A stretch of 64,000 nucleotides of DNA from Cellulomonas alba (GCF_030362835.1 NZ_JAUCGQ010000001.1:372001-436000), one strand, 5' to 3'. Counted from the stretch's first letter, positions 17,045 through 25,984 are shown. Notes: generated by a model from the sequence alone, not told the origin. Made by a program: numbers and translations.

Positions 17045-18886
17045 TCAGCCGGCCTTCCGATTGGTGGTGGGGAGAAGAGCGAGGTCGCCGACAGCGACGC
17101 CCTGGACGAGGTGACGGATCAGGTCATGCATTGCGTCCTCACGGCGACGCAACTCGCCCAGGTGTGCGACCGCGGTCGTGAGCGCGGCCTCGACGTCGTC
17201 GACGTGGCGGGCGGACAGCCGCGGGACGGCCCAGGCGCGCCAGTCTCCGGCGGGCTCCGGAAGAAGGTTGATCCACTCGGCGAGTGCCAGAGGCCCGATC
17301 CCAGCCCGTTCGGTCAAGCGCAGGATGAAGCTCGGGGAGCGAACGAGGGCACCACCGACCTCGTCGACGACGGCTGAGGGTCGCGGCGACGTCGCGACGA
17401 CGACGTCACCCGGCTCGGTCGGGAGTGCATGCCCGTAGTGCATGGCGGCGACGAGGGGGTCGATCTGCCACGTGGGTTCGGTCGCGACCGCGGAGAGAAT
17501 CCGCGTGGTACCAGTGGTCTCGGTGTGGGCGGGGTCGATGCGTGAGCCTCGCAGCTTCCGGGCCGACCGTTCGTCCACCATCTGACCGAGCGATCGCGGC
17601 GCCGTGGCCAGCGCGGCGGCGGCGGGCGCGACGAGGATGTCGAACCCGTCGACGGGGAGGCTCGTCACGAGCGTGGCCGCGGTGACGGCGTCTCTGTGGC
17701 CCGGATCGACACCGGGTAGGCGCGCGGGGGCGATGCCGGCCGGGACGAGCGGGTCGCCGTCGACGGCGCGGTCGTACGGCAGTGCACGGCCGTAGCGATA
17801 CTGGCGTCGGTCGGATTGCTCAAGCGCGCCGAGCACGTCGTCGACGACGTCGTCCACGACGACGTCCCGCCCGGTGAGGTCCGCCAGCAGAACACGGCGC
17901 GCAGGGGCACCGGCGTGCAGTACCCACAGTGCGAGAGTTAGGCGATGGGCCTCGGTCCACATCCCCCGCGGCAGGCGAATGGCGGCGACGAGATTTCCAA
18001 CCTGGAGCGTGCGGCGGCGTCGAGCGTCCGCACCGCGCAGCCTGTCGCACAACACAGAAGCGGGCCCCAGGACCACCGCCACGCTTCCAGCGGGCAGTTC
18101 GTCTGCGATGTCATCGATCCGATCCAGCACGGCGTCATCGGCGCCGAGAAGGACCGCCGCTCTGACGACGGACGGTGCGTCCGGCGTCGTCGGGACGTTG
18201 CGGATCATCAGTCGGCGACGCGCCGCGCGATCGCTCGGCAGAACCACGGTCGTCCCGTCCGGGATGCATGCGAGCACCTCGGGCGCGGCGTCGAAGGCAA
18301 CCGCAGCCCCCGGGATGTGCTGGACGCAGGCGCCAATCACCGCGACGAGGAGTTCGACGCCCTCGCGCGAGAGGCCGCGTCCCCCGCGCTCGCGAAAGAG
18401 TCGGCTCGATGTCAACCGGTCCAGCGCGTCGCCCGGGCCGTACGATGCCCCGAGAAGTTCGTCGACGTACGCCAGCACCTGAGGCGACGGGTCCAGCTCC
18501 GACACCTCGGCTGCAAGTACCTCGTCGTGCGGGTCGACGTCGATCGCGAGCCGCGCCAACTCATCCCTTGAGAGCTCGGCGATGTCGCGTGCCGTCTGGC
18601 TCCGCAAAGCGAGCAGTGTGATCGTGTCGTCGAGAGTTGCGTCGTCCGGCGGCGTCAGGGCGGGGGCGTCGAGTTCGACCTGGTCGTTCCGGCCGCGGCC
18701 CGTGACCTGCAGCCACGCGAGGACCTCGTCACGATCGAACCGCTCGACTCCGCGGACGGTGTCGACGGGAGCCGGGAACGGGACAGGACTTCCAAAGACG
18801 CTCGTCCGCCGTCGCCAGTTCGTGACCGCCTGGCGTGTCACGCCGGTCGCGATCGCGATGTCCTGCAACGTGATGCTGGCTCCCAT
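17045..18886 (-). CDS. HTH protein with degenerate N6-methylase-like domain, first gene of the R-M operon
   Basis: A 613-residue protein. Residues 1-60 are a MerR/XRE-like helix-turn-helix (ITLQDIAIATGVTRQAVTNWRRR, then a FDRDEVLAWL wing). The middle resembles the catalytic domain of HsdM-like proteins: VVLPSDRAARRRL, then VGNLVAAIRLPRGMW followed by LTLALWVL, the place of the conserved beta strand after the NPPF motif. However, neither a DPxxGSG SAM motif nor NPPY/F is present. The C-terminus (SARHVDDVEAALTTAVAHLGELRRREDAM) is a helix pair like the spacers of HsdS. Proteins of this type, some with intact motifs, occur in other actinobacteria. It ends one base before hsdM. A regulator or accessory subunit of the R-M system is likely. 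Confidence 0.6.
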   Translation of the reverse strand: MGASITLQDIAIATGVTRQAVTNWRRRTSVFGSPVPFPAPVDTVRGVERFDRDEVLAWLQVTGRGRNDQVELDAPALTPPDDATLDDTITLLALRSQTARDIAELSRDELARLAIDVDPHDEVLAAEVSELDPSPQVLAYVDELLGASYGPGDALDRLTSSRLFRERGGRGLSREGVELLVAVIGACVQHIPGAAVAFDAAPEVLACIPDGTTVVLPSDRAARRRLMIRNVPTTPDAPSVVRAAVLLGADDAVLDRIDDIADELPAGSVAVVLGPASVLCDRLRGADARRRRTLQVGNLVAAIRLPRGMWTEAHRLTLALWVLHAGAPARRVLLADLTGRDVVVDDVVDDVLGALEQSDRRQYRYGRALPYDRAVDGDPLVPAGIAPARLPGVDPGHRDAVTAATLVTSLPVDGFDILVAPAAAALATAPRSLGQMVDERSARKLRGSRIDPAHTETTGTTRILSAVATEPTWQIDPLVAAMHYGHALPTEPGDVVVATSPRPSAVVDEVGGALVRSPSFILRLTERAGIGPLALAEWINLLPEPAGDWRAWAVPRLSARHVDDVEAALTTAVAHLGELRRREDAMHDLIRHLVQGVAVGDLALLPTTNRKAG

Positions 18887-18950
18887 GTCCCCTCCCTTCG
18901 CTCGACAAGGAGGGTAGGGCCGGACCTGTTTGCGGCCAAGGCCGCGCCCT

Positions 18951-18966
18951 GTTTAGCCGGGTAAAC
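18951..18966. promoter_or_regulatory. Near-palindromic operator in the divergent promoter region
   Basis: GTTTAGCCGGGTAAAC is symmetrical at 14 of 16 positions. It lies between the divergent R-M operon (first gene encodes an HTH protein, start 18886) and the coiled-coil gene starting at 19058. A second exact dyad, GCGGCC-AA-GGCCGC, lies at 18932-18945. The region is a good place for the HTH protein to control both directions. Binding is inferred. Confidence 0.5.
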
Positions 18967-19057
18967 ATGCTGTGGCGTTGATCCAGCGCCCTTGCGCTTC
19001 CCAGTCTGACCGTGCCCGTCGGGGCTCGCCGACGGCTCGACCGAGAGGAGCGAGTTC

Positions 19058-20491
19058 ATGAGCGAAACGCATGCTGGAGCCCGGATCGACGAGACCGGAC
19101 GGGCGCTGCTGATCGAGACGCTGCAGATCGCCGATGACGCGGTTCTGCGCGAGGCGCGGCGGTGGACCACCGGCGTCCGCGGCGAGCCGATCGAGGATGA
19201 CCAGAGCGTGGCCGGCGCCGACGTCACCGCCTTCGCGACCGAGGCACTGACGCTCGGAGCTCGGGCGCTGACAGCGACCGCGCAGACGGTCGAAGCACGG
19301 GCACTCGAGCGCCTCGTCACTGACGTCGGCGCTCGGACGAACGCCGCAACAACGGCAGCCGCCGAGCTGACGACCCGCGCCACGAGGGACGCCACAGACG
19401 CCATCGCGAAGGTCACCGACCACGCTCGCAAGGCGATCGTGGAAGCCGATCGCACGACTCGGGACGAGCTCACGACCGCGGTGACGGCCTGCAAGGCGCA
19501 GCTCGTCGAGGAGACGCGGCGGCTGTTCGGCGGAGACAGCCCCGAGCTGCTCGAGCGCCTCCAGCCGGTGCTGAACGAGTTCGGGACCCAGCTCGAGAAG
19601 CACGTCAGCGACGGCGCTCGCCAGCTCCTCGAGCAGGCGGCCAAGCAGCTCGACCCCGCCGACCCGACGTCGCCGATCGCCCGGCACGCCGCAGGAATCA
19701 CCGAGCAGCACCAGCAGCTCGCGCGCCGCCTCGAGGAGCAGAACACGGAGCTGGGGCGGAAGGTGGACGAGCTCGTGTCGCAGGTCAAGGTGCAGGACGC
19801 CCGCACTCGACTCGCGCAGGTGACGCCCATCAAGGGCGAGACGTTTGAGGGCAGTCTCCACGCCATCCTCCAGGGCGTCGCCGCCGGTCTCGGCGACGAG
19901 TACACCGACACCACCGCCACCACCGGCGCGATCCCCCGATGCAAGAAGGGGGACGGTGTGCTGGCGGTGGGCGGTCAGACCGCGAAGGTCGTGCTCGAGA
20001 TGACGGACTCACCGCGTACCGCCTGGGGCGACTACCTCGACGAGGCGGAGCGGAACCGCGTCGCACACGCGTCGCTGGGAATCGTGAGAACCCCGGAGCA
20101 GAACGCCGGACTGTCCGTTCGGGTGCTCGGTCCGCGCCGGGTCGTCCTCGCGTTCGACCCTGAGGTCGACAACCCCGAGCTTCTGCGCACGGTTGTCCAG
20201 CTGCTGCGCACGGTGGCGATCGCGGAATCGCTGAGGTCGGGTGGAGTCGGTGCGGAGATCGCGACGGCTCAGGAGCGCATCACGGCAGCACTCGAGCAGC
20301 TCGAGAAGATCAGCGACATCAAGAAGGCAGCCGCCTCGATCGGTAGGCAGGTCACCACGATCGAGACGGGGTGCACGACCGTGACCCAGTCGATCCACCG
20401 GCTGCTTGACGAGGCGCTCGGGGCGCTCGCCGGCACGGGGAGCGACACGACGACGCCGGGCGAGCCGACGGACGCCGCGCACGCGGCATGA
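19058..20491 (+). CDS. Coiled-coil protein with DUF2130/RmuC-like C-terminal domain
   Basis: A 477-residue protein. Residues about 55-255 form a long Ala/Glu/Thr-rich coiled coil. From about 265 comes a compact domain starting IKGETFEGSLHAIL, with CKKGDGVLAV, KVVLEMTDSPRTAW, then LDEAERNRVAHASLGIV. This order (large coiled coil; KG..fE; GD; E near T-x-W; R; aliphatic 'GIV') is that of the PD-(D/E)xK-like DUF2130/RmuC group. The usual E-x-K pair, though, is E-M-T here, so nuclease activity is doubtful. A second helical stretch ends the protein. GAGAGGAG lies before the ATG at 19058. It is followed after 121 bp by the S1-repeat protein gene on the same strand. Function unknown. Confidence 0.55.
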   Translation: MSETHAGARIDETGRALLIETLQIADDAVLREARRWTTGVRGEPIEDDQSVAGADVTAFATEALTLGARALTATAQTVEARALERLVTDVGARTNAATTAAAELTTRATRDATDAIAKVTDHARKAIVEADRTTRDELTTAVTACKAQLVEETRRLFGGDSPELLERLQPVLNEFGTQLEKHVSDGARQLLEQAAKQLDPADPTSPIARHAAGITEQHQQLARRLEEQNTELGRKVDELVSQVKVQDARTRLAQVTPIKGETFEGSLHAILQGVAAGLGDEYTDTTATTGAIPRCKKGDGVLAVGGQTAKVVLEMTDSPRTAWGDYLDEAERNRVAHASLGIVRTPEQNAGLSVRVLGPRRVVLAFDPEVDNPELLRTVVQLLRTVAIAESLRSGGVGAEIATAQERITAALEQLEKISDIKKAAASIGRQVTTIETGCTTVTQSIHRLLDEALGALAGTGSDTTTPGEPTDAAHAA

Positions 20492-20612
20492 CGTCGAAGA
20501 CGGGCGGGACGAGTCGGTCCCGTCCACCATGCGGGTGGAATCTGGCCGGATCAGGGCCGGCGCACTGGGCCGACGCCAGGATGGGACGACGCCCCAAGGG
20601 ATGGAGGCAACG

Positions 20613-22517
20613 ATGGTCAGGCGCAAGCGCAGCCGAGAGCTCCCGTCGGCCGACGTGACCACGCCGCCGCTTGTGCCCGTGGTCGTCCCTCGGGGCGTAT
20701 CGCGCGTCGCGAGGGACGACGACGCGCATGCGCTGGCGACACGACTGCTGACGCCCGGTCGCAGCTGGCCGGTCGCCGTGGTGACGATCGCGTCGGGGCA
20801 GACGGAGCCGTTCGTCGACGTCGACGAGTTGGCCGACGCGCTCCAGGGACTGGTCGAGGTCGTCGTCATGCCGACCTCTGATGTGTCTTGGGTGTTCTCC
20901 GCCGCGATGCCCAACCAGACGCAGGTCTACGGCGGGGCTTCGCGGGTCTACCCGATCGACCACGGATGGGTCGTCCGACCGAGTGTCGCTCCGCTGCGGT
21001 TCGCCTACTCGATGCGTGAGAGACAGTCCGCGACCGATCTACTCATCGGCGACGGCATGGCGTCCGCCGTGGCTGCCGGGCTCTACGCGCCGCGCTCGTC
21101 GAGCACCCAGCGCAGGGCCGCGGGCGAGGTCCTGGGTGTCCTCGGGCCTCGTGCGCTCATCCGCCTCGACGACGGCTCACCGGCGAGCTTGTGGGAGGAG
21201 CTGACCGGGTACGACGTCCCACTTGACCGGCTCGTCCGCGCCGGGCAGCCACTGAGCGGCACCGTCGACCCCGAGACGCGCAGGTTGGTACTTGACGCGC
21301 CGGAGCCGGCACGGTGGCCGGACCGGTACGAGGTCGGTGCCGTGGTCCTGGCCGAGGTTGTCGCGGCGGAACCGGCCCTCCTGACGCTGCGCCCGGTCTA
21401 CGGCATCGACTGCGATCTCGACCGGGCTGCCGTGACGGGCAACGACAACGACCGGCTCGACGCCCTGTTCGCTCCGGGTGATGTGGTGGTCGCGCGGGTA
21501 GTCGGAGTCGAGCGACCAGCACTCTCCCTGCTCGACGTCGACGACGACGACCAGCCAGTTGACCCGCCAGCGATCCTCGCCGCCGGGCCACCGTGGCTGC
21601 TCATTCCTGCCGTACCGCAGATCGTTCCGCTCGAGGCCGCGGAAGACGCACCACCACCTGACGATGCGGATCAGCCGGCCTCCCCAACCACCCAACCCGT
21701 CGAGAGCACCCCGGTCCCCACGACGGCTGAGATCGCACCGAGTCCCGTACCTCGCTCCCCCACGCCCCTGGATCTTCGTGCGGGCAAGGCCTTCGCCCCA
21801 CCGACGCCCTCCCCGGTCGCAGCGACGCCAAGAGTCGACGAGCCGGTCGGACCCGCGGTCAGGGATCTCTCGTTGTCTCTGCAGACCGCCCAGGCACGGA
21901 TCAAGCATCTCGAGCGGGAACTCGCCACCGCGTCTGGTGCCGAGCACGAGGCTCGCCAGATGCGGGAGCACTCTCGGGCCCTCGAACGCCGGCTTGAGGT
22001 CTCCGAGGCGGAGCGCAAGGCATTCCGCGTGAAGTACCGGGACGCCGACCGCGCCCGACAGCGCCTGGAACACGACTCCGCGCAAGATCCGGTCGAAGTC
22101 GACACGCGAGCGTGGTTCGAGACGACCGAGGACGCACTTAGGTTCTCGGTGACTGCCGTCTGGGCGGCACGGGTCCCAGCGGGCGAGAAGTCCCGCTGGC
22201 CGTTGCGGGACTGGAGCATCGGTCCCGCGTTCGACGAGTCCCTCGAAGCACTCGGGCCGGTGTCGTGGCGCAAGCTCGCTGAGGTCGTGTGCGACGTCGT
22301 CATCGGCGATCCGCAGCGCTTGCGTGCGCTCGACCACCACGAGCTTCGCCTCGCGGAGAGCGGCGGAGCGCCTCCTGTCACGCGGGAGGATGGATCGACC
22401 TGCTTCCGTGTCGCCCTGCAGCGCAACAGTCCGTCGGCGCGGCGACTGCACTACTGGCGTCGAGGCGACTACGTCGAACTGTCACGAGTTGTCTTGCACG
22501 ACGACCTGGCGCCGTAG
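20613..22517 (+). CDS. Unknown protein with S1-like OB-fold repeats and coiled coil
   Basis: A 634-residue protein. The N-terminal 160 residues are an unrecognised alpha/beta domain (SWPVAVVTIASGQTEPFVDV, then VEVVVMPTSDVSWVFS). Residues about 160-310 hold two stretches resembling S1 RNA-binding folds; the clearer one is RYEVGAVVLAEVVAAEP...LFAPGDVVVARVVGVERPALSLLDV. A Pro/Thr-rich linker (about 335-410) leads to a coiled coil (425-490) and a C-terminal domain (about 500-634) ending RLHYWRRGDYVELSRVVLHDD. The ATG at 20613 is preferred because GGAGG lies 5 nt before it; longer frames run back into the preceding gene. It probably forms a two-gene operon with the DUF2130-like protein. No known system with this pair comes to mind. 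Confidence 0.5.
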   Translation: MVRRKRSRELPSADVTTPPLVPVVVPRGVSRVARDDDAHALATRLLTPGRSWPVAVVTIASGQTEPFVDVDELADALQGLVEVVVMPTSDVSWVFSAAMPNQTQVYGGASRVYPIDHGWVVRPSVAPLRFAYSMRERQSATDLLIGDGMASAVAAGLYAPRSSSTQRRAAGEVLGVLGPRALIRLDDGSPASLWEELTGYDVPLDRLVRAGQPLSGTVDPETRRLVLDAPEPARWPDRYEVGAVVLAEVVAAEPALLTLRPVYGIDCDLDRAAVTGNDNDRLDALFAPGDVVVARVVGVERPALSLLDVDDDDQPVDPPAILAAGPPWLLIPAVPQIVPLEAAEDAPPPDDADQPASPTTQPVESTPVPTTAEIAPSPVPRSPTPLDLRAGKAFAPPTPSPVAATPRVDEPVGPAVRDLSLSLQTAQARIKHLERELATASGAEHEARQMREHSRALERRLEVSEAERKAFRVKYRDADRARQRLEHDSAQDPVEVDTRAWFETTEDALRFSVTAVWAARVPAGEKSRWPLRDWSIGPAFDESLEALGPVSWRKLAEVVCDVVIGDPQRLRALDHHELRLAESGGAPPVTREDGSTCFRVALQRNSPSARRLHYWRRGDYVELSRVVLHDDLAP

Positions 22518-22701
22518 TTCGGCAGCCGCCCCAGCCTCACCGCGCGATCACCCGGCCAGAGAGGCGCTTTCGATCGTGTTCGACCGCGCCCGCGCGATCG
22601 ATTGTTCAGCTCGCTGACCTGCGACGACGTCGCCAAGCAAGATGGTTGCGACGTCGCGGCAACCCTGAACGGTCCCCTCCAGTCGCTCAAGTCGAGCGGC
22701 C

Positions 22702-22735
22702 GAAGGGAACGGGAAGAGCTATTCCCGTGCCCTTC
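22702..22735. repeat. 14-bp inverted repeat upstream of the tandem recombinases
   Basis: GAAGGGAACGGGAA (22702-22715) and TTCCCGTGCCCTTC (22722-22735) pair with one mismatch around a 6-base loop. Other dyads lie just upstream, such as GCGACGACGTCGC near 22620-22640 and GCGACGTCGC near 22650. It could end the 20613 transcript or be a recombination site of the nearby recombinases. The remainder of 22518-22776 shows no gene. Confidence 0.5.
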
Positions 22736-22782
22736 AGGACTGGCCGGCTCCGCCCGGCCGGAAGGGCCATACCCTGATGCAC

Positions 22783-23949
22783 ATGCCGAACGCGGGAACC
22801 CCCGCGGCCGTCACCACACCGACCACGGGCACGCCGCCCGGCGGGCACCAGCCCGCCGAGGACGCCCGCCCTGGCGCCTTCACGCAGTTCCTGCACGACG
22901 GCACGCAGCGCGCCAAGAAGCAGCGCAAGCAGCGCAAGAAGAGCCGCAAGCACGACGGCGGCCGACCGCAGGACTGGGCCGACCCCGACCCGGGCGCCGC
23001 GATGGCGCTCCCGGAGCGTCGCCACCCCGTGCACCGGATGGTGGCCCGCAGCCAGCAGAGGTACCGCCGGGGCATCGCCATGGCGCTGCGCGTCGTCCTC
23101 GAGCTGCTGCTGGGAGTGCCCACCGGTTCCCTGCCGCTCTCGGCGGCGTTCGACCACCCGTGGCACCTGATGACGGTCGACGACGCGGCCGAGCTGCGCC
23201 GACGCATTTACCGCACCTACCCGCGGCAGACCACCCGCAACGACAAGGTCTCGCTGGTGCGGCGCGTGGTGTCGCAATGCCACAGCGCCGGCCTGATCAG
23301 CCCGCTGCGCCGCGACCGCCTGCTCGAGGAGTTGTACACGATCGCACCGGGCCCCACGGGCGCCGGCCGAGCCCTCACCGACCAGGAGATCGCAGACCTG
23401 ATGGGTGCGTGCTCGAGCATCGGGTCACGGCGCGCCCGCGCCAGGAACACGGCCATCGTCGCGGTTCTGCGCTCGACGGGGGCACGCATCTCGGAGGTGC
23501 TCAAGCTTGAGCTGGCCGACTGGGACCGTCAGCAGGGCACGTTGCTGCTGCGCAAGACCAAGAACGGGCGCGACCACCTCGTGTACCTCCACCCCGTCGC
23601 GACCGGCTACCTCGCGGCGTGGGCCCGTGTCCGCGGCGAGCGACCCGGCCCGCTGTTCAGCAACCTCAACGAGCCGAGTGCCACTGCTCCGCTGCACCCG
23701 GTGTCGATCCGGTACATGCTGCGGACCCGCGCGGCGGCGGCCGGCGTCGCGCCGTTCGGGACGCACGACTTCCGGCGCACCTTCGCCTCCGACATGCTGA
23801 TGCGCTACGACGCGGCCCTGGTCAGCAAACTGCTCAACCACACCAAGCTGGACTCGACCCTCGTCTACGACCGGCGCGGCGACGACGTGCAGCGCGCCGC
23901 GGTCGGCTCCGTCCGGCTGCCGGGCCGCGCGGGCGGAGCCGCCGCGTGA
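22783..23949 (+). CDS. Tyrosine recombinase, first of an overlapping pair
   Basis: A 388-residue phage-integrase-family protein. The first 70 residues are Lys/Arg-rich and probably disordered. A core-binding domain lies at about 75-190, and the catalytic domain shows Arg in LRSTGARISEVLKLE, HDFRR as HxxR, LLNHTKLDSTLVYDRR with the His and nucleophile Tyr, and LRKTKNGRDHLVYLHP as the beta-hairpin Lys region. All catalytic residues are visible. No ribosome site precedes it, but TACCCT (22770-22775) stands 7 nt before this ATG; an ATG at 22777 would add two residues. The stop overlaps the next recombinase gene (GTGA). Tandem recombinases of this kind mark a nested mobile unit; they differ from the element's own integrase. 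Confidence 0.8.
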   Translation: MPNAGTPAAVTTPTTGTPPGGHQPAEDARPGAFTQFLHDGTQRAKKQRKQRKKSRKHDGGRPQDWADPDPGAAMALPERRHPVHRMVARSQQRYRRGIAMALRVVLELLLGVPTGSLPLSAAFDHPWHLMTVDDAAELRRRIYRTYPRQTTRNDKVSLVRRVVSQCHSAGLISPLRRDRLLEELYTIAPGPTGAGRALTDQEIADLMGACSSIGSRRARARNTAIVAVLRSTGARISEVLKLELADWDRQQGTLLLRKTKNGRDHLVYLHPVATGYLAAWARVRGERPGPLFSNLNEPSATAPLHPVSIRYMLRTRAAAAGVAPFGTHDFRRTFASDMLMRYDAALVSKLLNHTKLDSTLVYDRRGDDVQRAAVGSVRLPGRAGGAAA

Positions 23950-25262
23950 ACGCCACGACACTGCACGCGGTCACCGCGAAGGAGGCCCACCGGCTGGCCA
24001 AGACCGTCGCCCGCCGCGCCGACGCCCTGGGCCGCTTCCGGGGCCGCTACCGGCACAACAAGGAGAGCTCCCGGGCCATGACCGGAGCCCTGCGCCGGCT
24101 TGCGATGCGCTTCAGCGACGGCCAGCACGACGAGACATCGTTCCCCTGGGAGCTCCTCGTCGACCGGGACCTGGCCCAGCTCATGTGGTCGACGGTCGCC
24201 GCCGGAGTCTCGGCGGCCACCGCAACGCGGGACGCCTCCGCCCTGCGCGTGATGCTGCAGTGCTGCTACCGCGCCGGCCTGCTGACCTACGAGCAGTACC
24301 GCGACGCCATCACGTTCGAGGCGAAGGGGGGCCTGCCACGGCGCCCCGCGGGCACCTACCTCACGACGGCCGAGCTCGGTGCCGTCCTCGAGGCGTGCAT
24401 GACCGGGCCGGGGAACGACGCCACCGGCGTCCGGGACGCGGCGCTGATCGCCTTCCTCGCTGGTAGCGGGCCGCGGCGGAACGAGGTCGTCAACGTTGAC
24501 CTTGCCGACCTCGACCTCCCCGAGCTCAAGGCCTGGCTCGGCACGACAAAGGGCGGCGCGCCCCGCGATGCGTGGCTGCACCCCGCCGCCGCTGATTACC
24601 TCGACCGCTGGCTCGAGATCCGCGGCGGCCAGCCTGGCCCGCTGTTCGTGCCGCTGTCCCGCACTGGCCGGCCCCTGGTGGGGCATGGGCCGCTGTCGAG
24701 CCACCAGGTGTGGAAGATCGTGCGCACCCGAGGAGAGCAGGCGGGCATCACCGGACTGGCCCCGCACGACATGCGCAGATTCCTGATCAGCCACCTGCTG
24801 CCCACGACCGACATCACGCTGGTGGCACGCATCGTAGGGCACGCCCGCGTCTCGACGACGGCCAAGTACGACCGCCGCCCGCAGGAAGCCCAGCGGCTCG
24901 CGATCGCGTCGCTCGACCTGCCGGCCCCGGACCCGACGGCAGTGCAGTGCCTGGAGGAACTGAAGCGGCTGTCCCGTGAGCTCGGGCTCGCGCTGGGTGG
25001 CAGCGTGGTCGTGAGCCGGCTGCCGCGTGTCAGTAACGGGGCCGCAAGCGCACGCGTCACCGTCTCGGGCGGGCCGGACGACGAGGTGCGGGAGTTTGAG
25101 CTCACCGCCCCCGACCTTCAGGGTTTGGCGGACCGCCTGGCCATCACCGTCGACTACGTGCGGGGTCTTGAGCAGAACGACGTCGCCACGTACCGGAGCC
25201 TGTTCTTCGCCGGAGTCGACATCGACGAGCTCCGCGAGCTGACCGCGGACCTCCTGCGGTAG
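23946..25262 (+). CDS. Tyrosine recombinase, second of an overlapping pair
   Basis: A 438-residue recombinase whose GTG start overlaps the previous stop by 4 bases. Catalytic residues are seen in LAGSGPRRNEVVNVD (first Arg), LAPHDMRRFLISHLL (HxxR) and ARIVGHARVSTTAKYDRRP (His and Tyr). The core-binding part covers about residues 20-140. Unlike its partner it carries a C-terminal extension of about 110 residues (LSRELGLALGGSVVVSRLPR... to ELTADLLR) with no recognised fold. Two non-identical recombinases translated together suggest a heteromeric recombinase acting on an asymmetric site, related in logic to the multi-recombinase RIT elements, which have three. Substrate unknown. Confidence 0.82.
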   Translation: MNATTLHAVTAKEAHRLAKTVARRADALGRFRGRYRHNKESSRAMTGALRRLAMRFSDGQHDETSFPWELLVDRDLAQLMWSTVAAGVSAATATRDASALRVMLQCCYRAGLLTYEQYRDAITFEAKGGLPRRPAGTYLTTAELGAVLEACMTGPGNDATGVRDAALIAFLAGSGPRRNEVVNVDLADLDLPELKAWLGTTKGGAPRDAWLHPAAADYLDRWLEIRGGQPGPLFVPLSRTGRPLVGHGPLSSHQVWKIVRTRGEQAGITGLAPHDMRRFLISHLLPTTDITLVARIVGHARVSTTAKYDRRPQEAQRLAIASLDLPAPDPTAVQCLEELKRLSRELGLALGGSVVVSRLPRVSNGAASARVTVSGGPDDEVREFELTAPDLQGLADRLAITVDYVRGLEQNDVATYRSLFFAGVDIDELRELTADLLR

Positions 25263-25344
25263 CCCCAGGGGGTAAGGCCGCCCGGCGCGCGCCCGACTGC
25301 CGCCGCCCGGGTGCGGCGTGCGCCGGGCCACTGGTCCGCGATGC

Positions 25345-25393
25345 GATGCGGGGCGAGTTGTCGCACACCTGGTGCGACAACTCGCCCCGCATC
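25345..25393. repeat. Perfect 22-bp inverted repeat after the tandem recombinases
   Basis: Arms at 25345-25366 and 25372-25393 are exact reverse complements around the 5-base loop ACCTG. It lies 83 bp after the second recombinase. No T-run follows. It may be a terminator for the recombinase operon or a recombination/end site of a nested element. The perfect pairing over 22 bp is more than a terminator needs. Confidence 0.75.
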
Positions 25394-25543
25394 GCCCCGG
25401 AGCACGACCGGGCGCAGCGCTCGCACGGTCCCGAAGCTCGCCCGGATGCTTCCTCCGAGCACCCATGGCTCTCGTCCTTCCGTGGCTGAGAGCCAGCATC
25501 GATCCAGGACCGGTTCATATTGACCTTCTGGCAAGATGCCCGC

Positions 25544-25984
25544 GTGTCAGCCAAGGACCGGCCCCGGAGCAGCGACTTCGCGGCGATGACTCCACGCCAG
25601 CGAACGCGGGCTCTGCAGGCTGCCCGAGGAAGCGAGTCGCGATTGATGCGCCTGCGCCGGGCGGGCACGAAACTTACGGCGGAGCAGGCGTAGGAGCTCG
25701 CGCAGGCGCGTTCCGCGGCGCGCATCCTCGAGAAGCTCCCGCGAGCACACCCCGCCACCGGTCTGACACCCGAGGAGACGGCTGCAAGGCTCAAGGCGCT
25801 GAAAGCTGAACTCAAGCCGCTGTCTGGCAACCGGGGGTTGCTGTCCGAGGAGGAACGTGTCCTGCGCCGCGACTTGGAGAACGAGGTCGCCCGGTTGACG
25901 AAGACAATCGCGAAGAAGCCGCCGAGAGTCCAGGTCCGTTCCGTCGTCTCCGGAGGTCTACCTGGAATGGGACGGCGCGCCTGA
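25544..25984 (+). pseudogene. Small gene interrupted by an in-frame TAG
   Basis: A 146-codon frame from a GTG at 25544 to a TGA at 25982, with one TAG at 25691 (codon 50). Codon use on both sides is clearly coding-like. The product would be a basic helical protein: MTPRQRTRALQAARGSE before the stop, ELAQARSAARILEKL and LSEEERVLRRDLENEVARL after it. The TAG probably arose from CAG (AEQA-Q-ELAQ). No family was recognised. It sits just behind the tandem recombinases, so it may be an associated factor of that nested unit. A read-through product or two separate peptides are less likely. Confidence 0.55.

Noticed and set aside
5713-18886. A DISARM system (SNF2-type DrmD, methylase, PLD protein)
   Set aside because: No DrmA or DrmB is present, the methylase has HsdM features with HsdS and HsdR partners, and the PLD-like gene is 35 kb away.
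25345-25393. CRISPR repeat or IS terminal repeat
   Set aside because: The dyad occurs once, with no regularly spaced copies; no transposase borders it.
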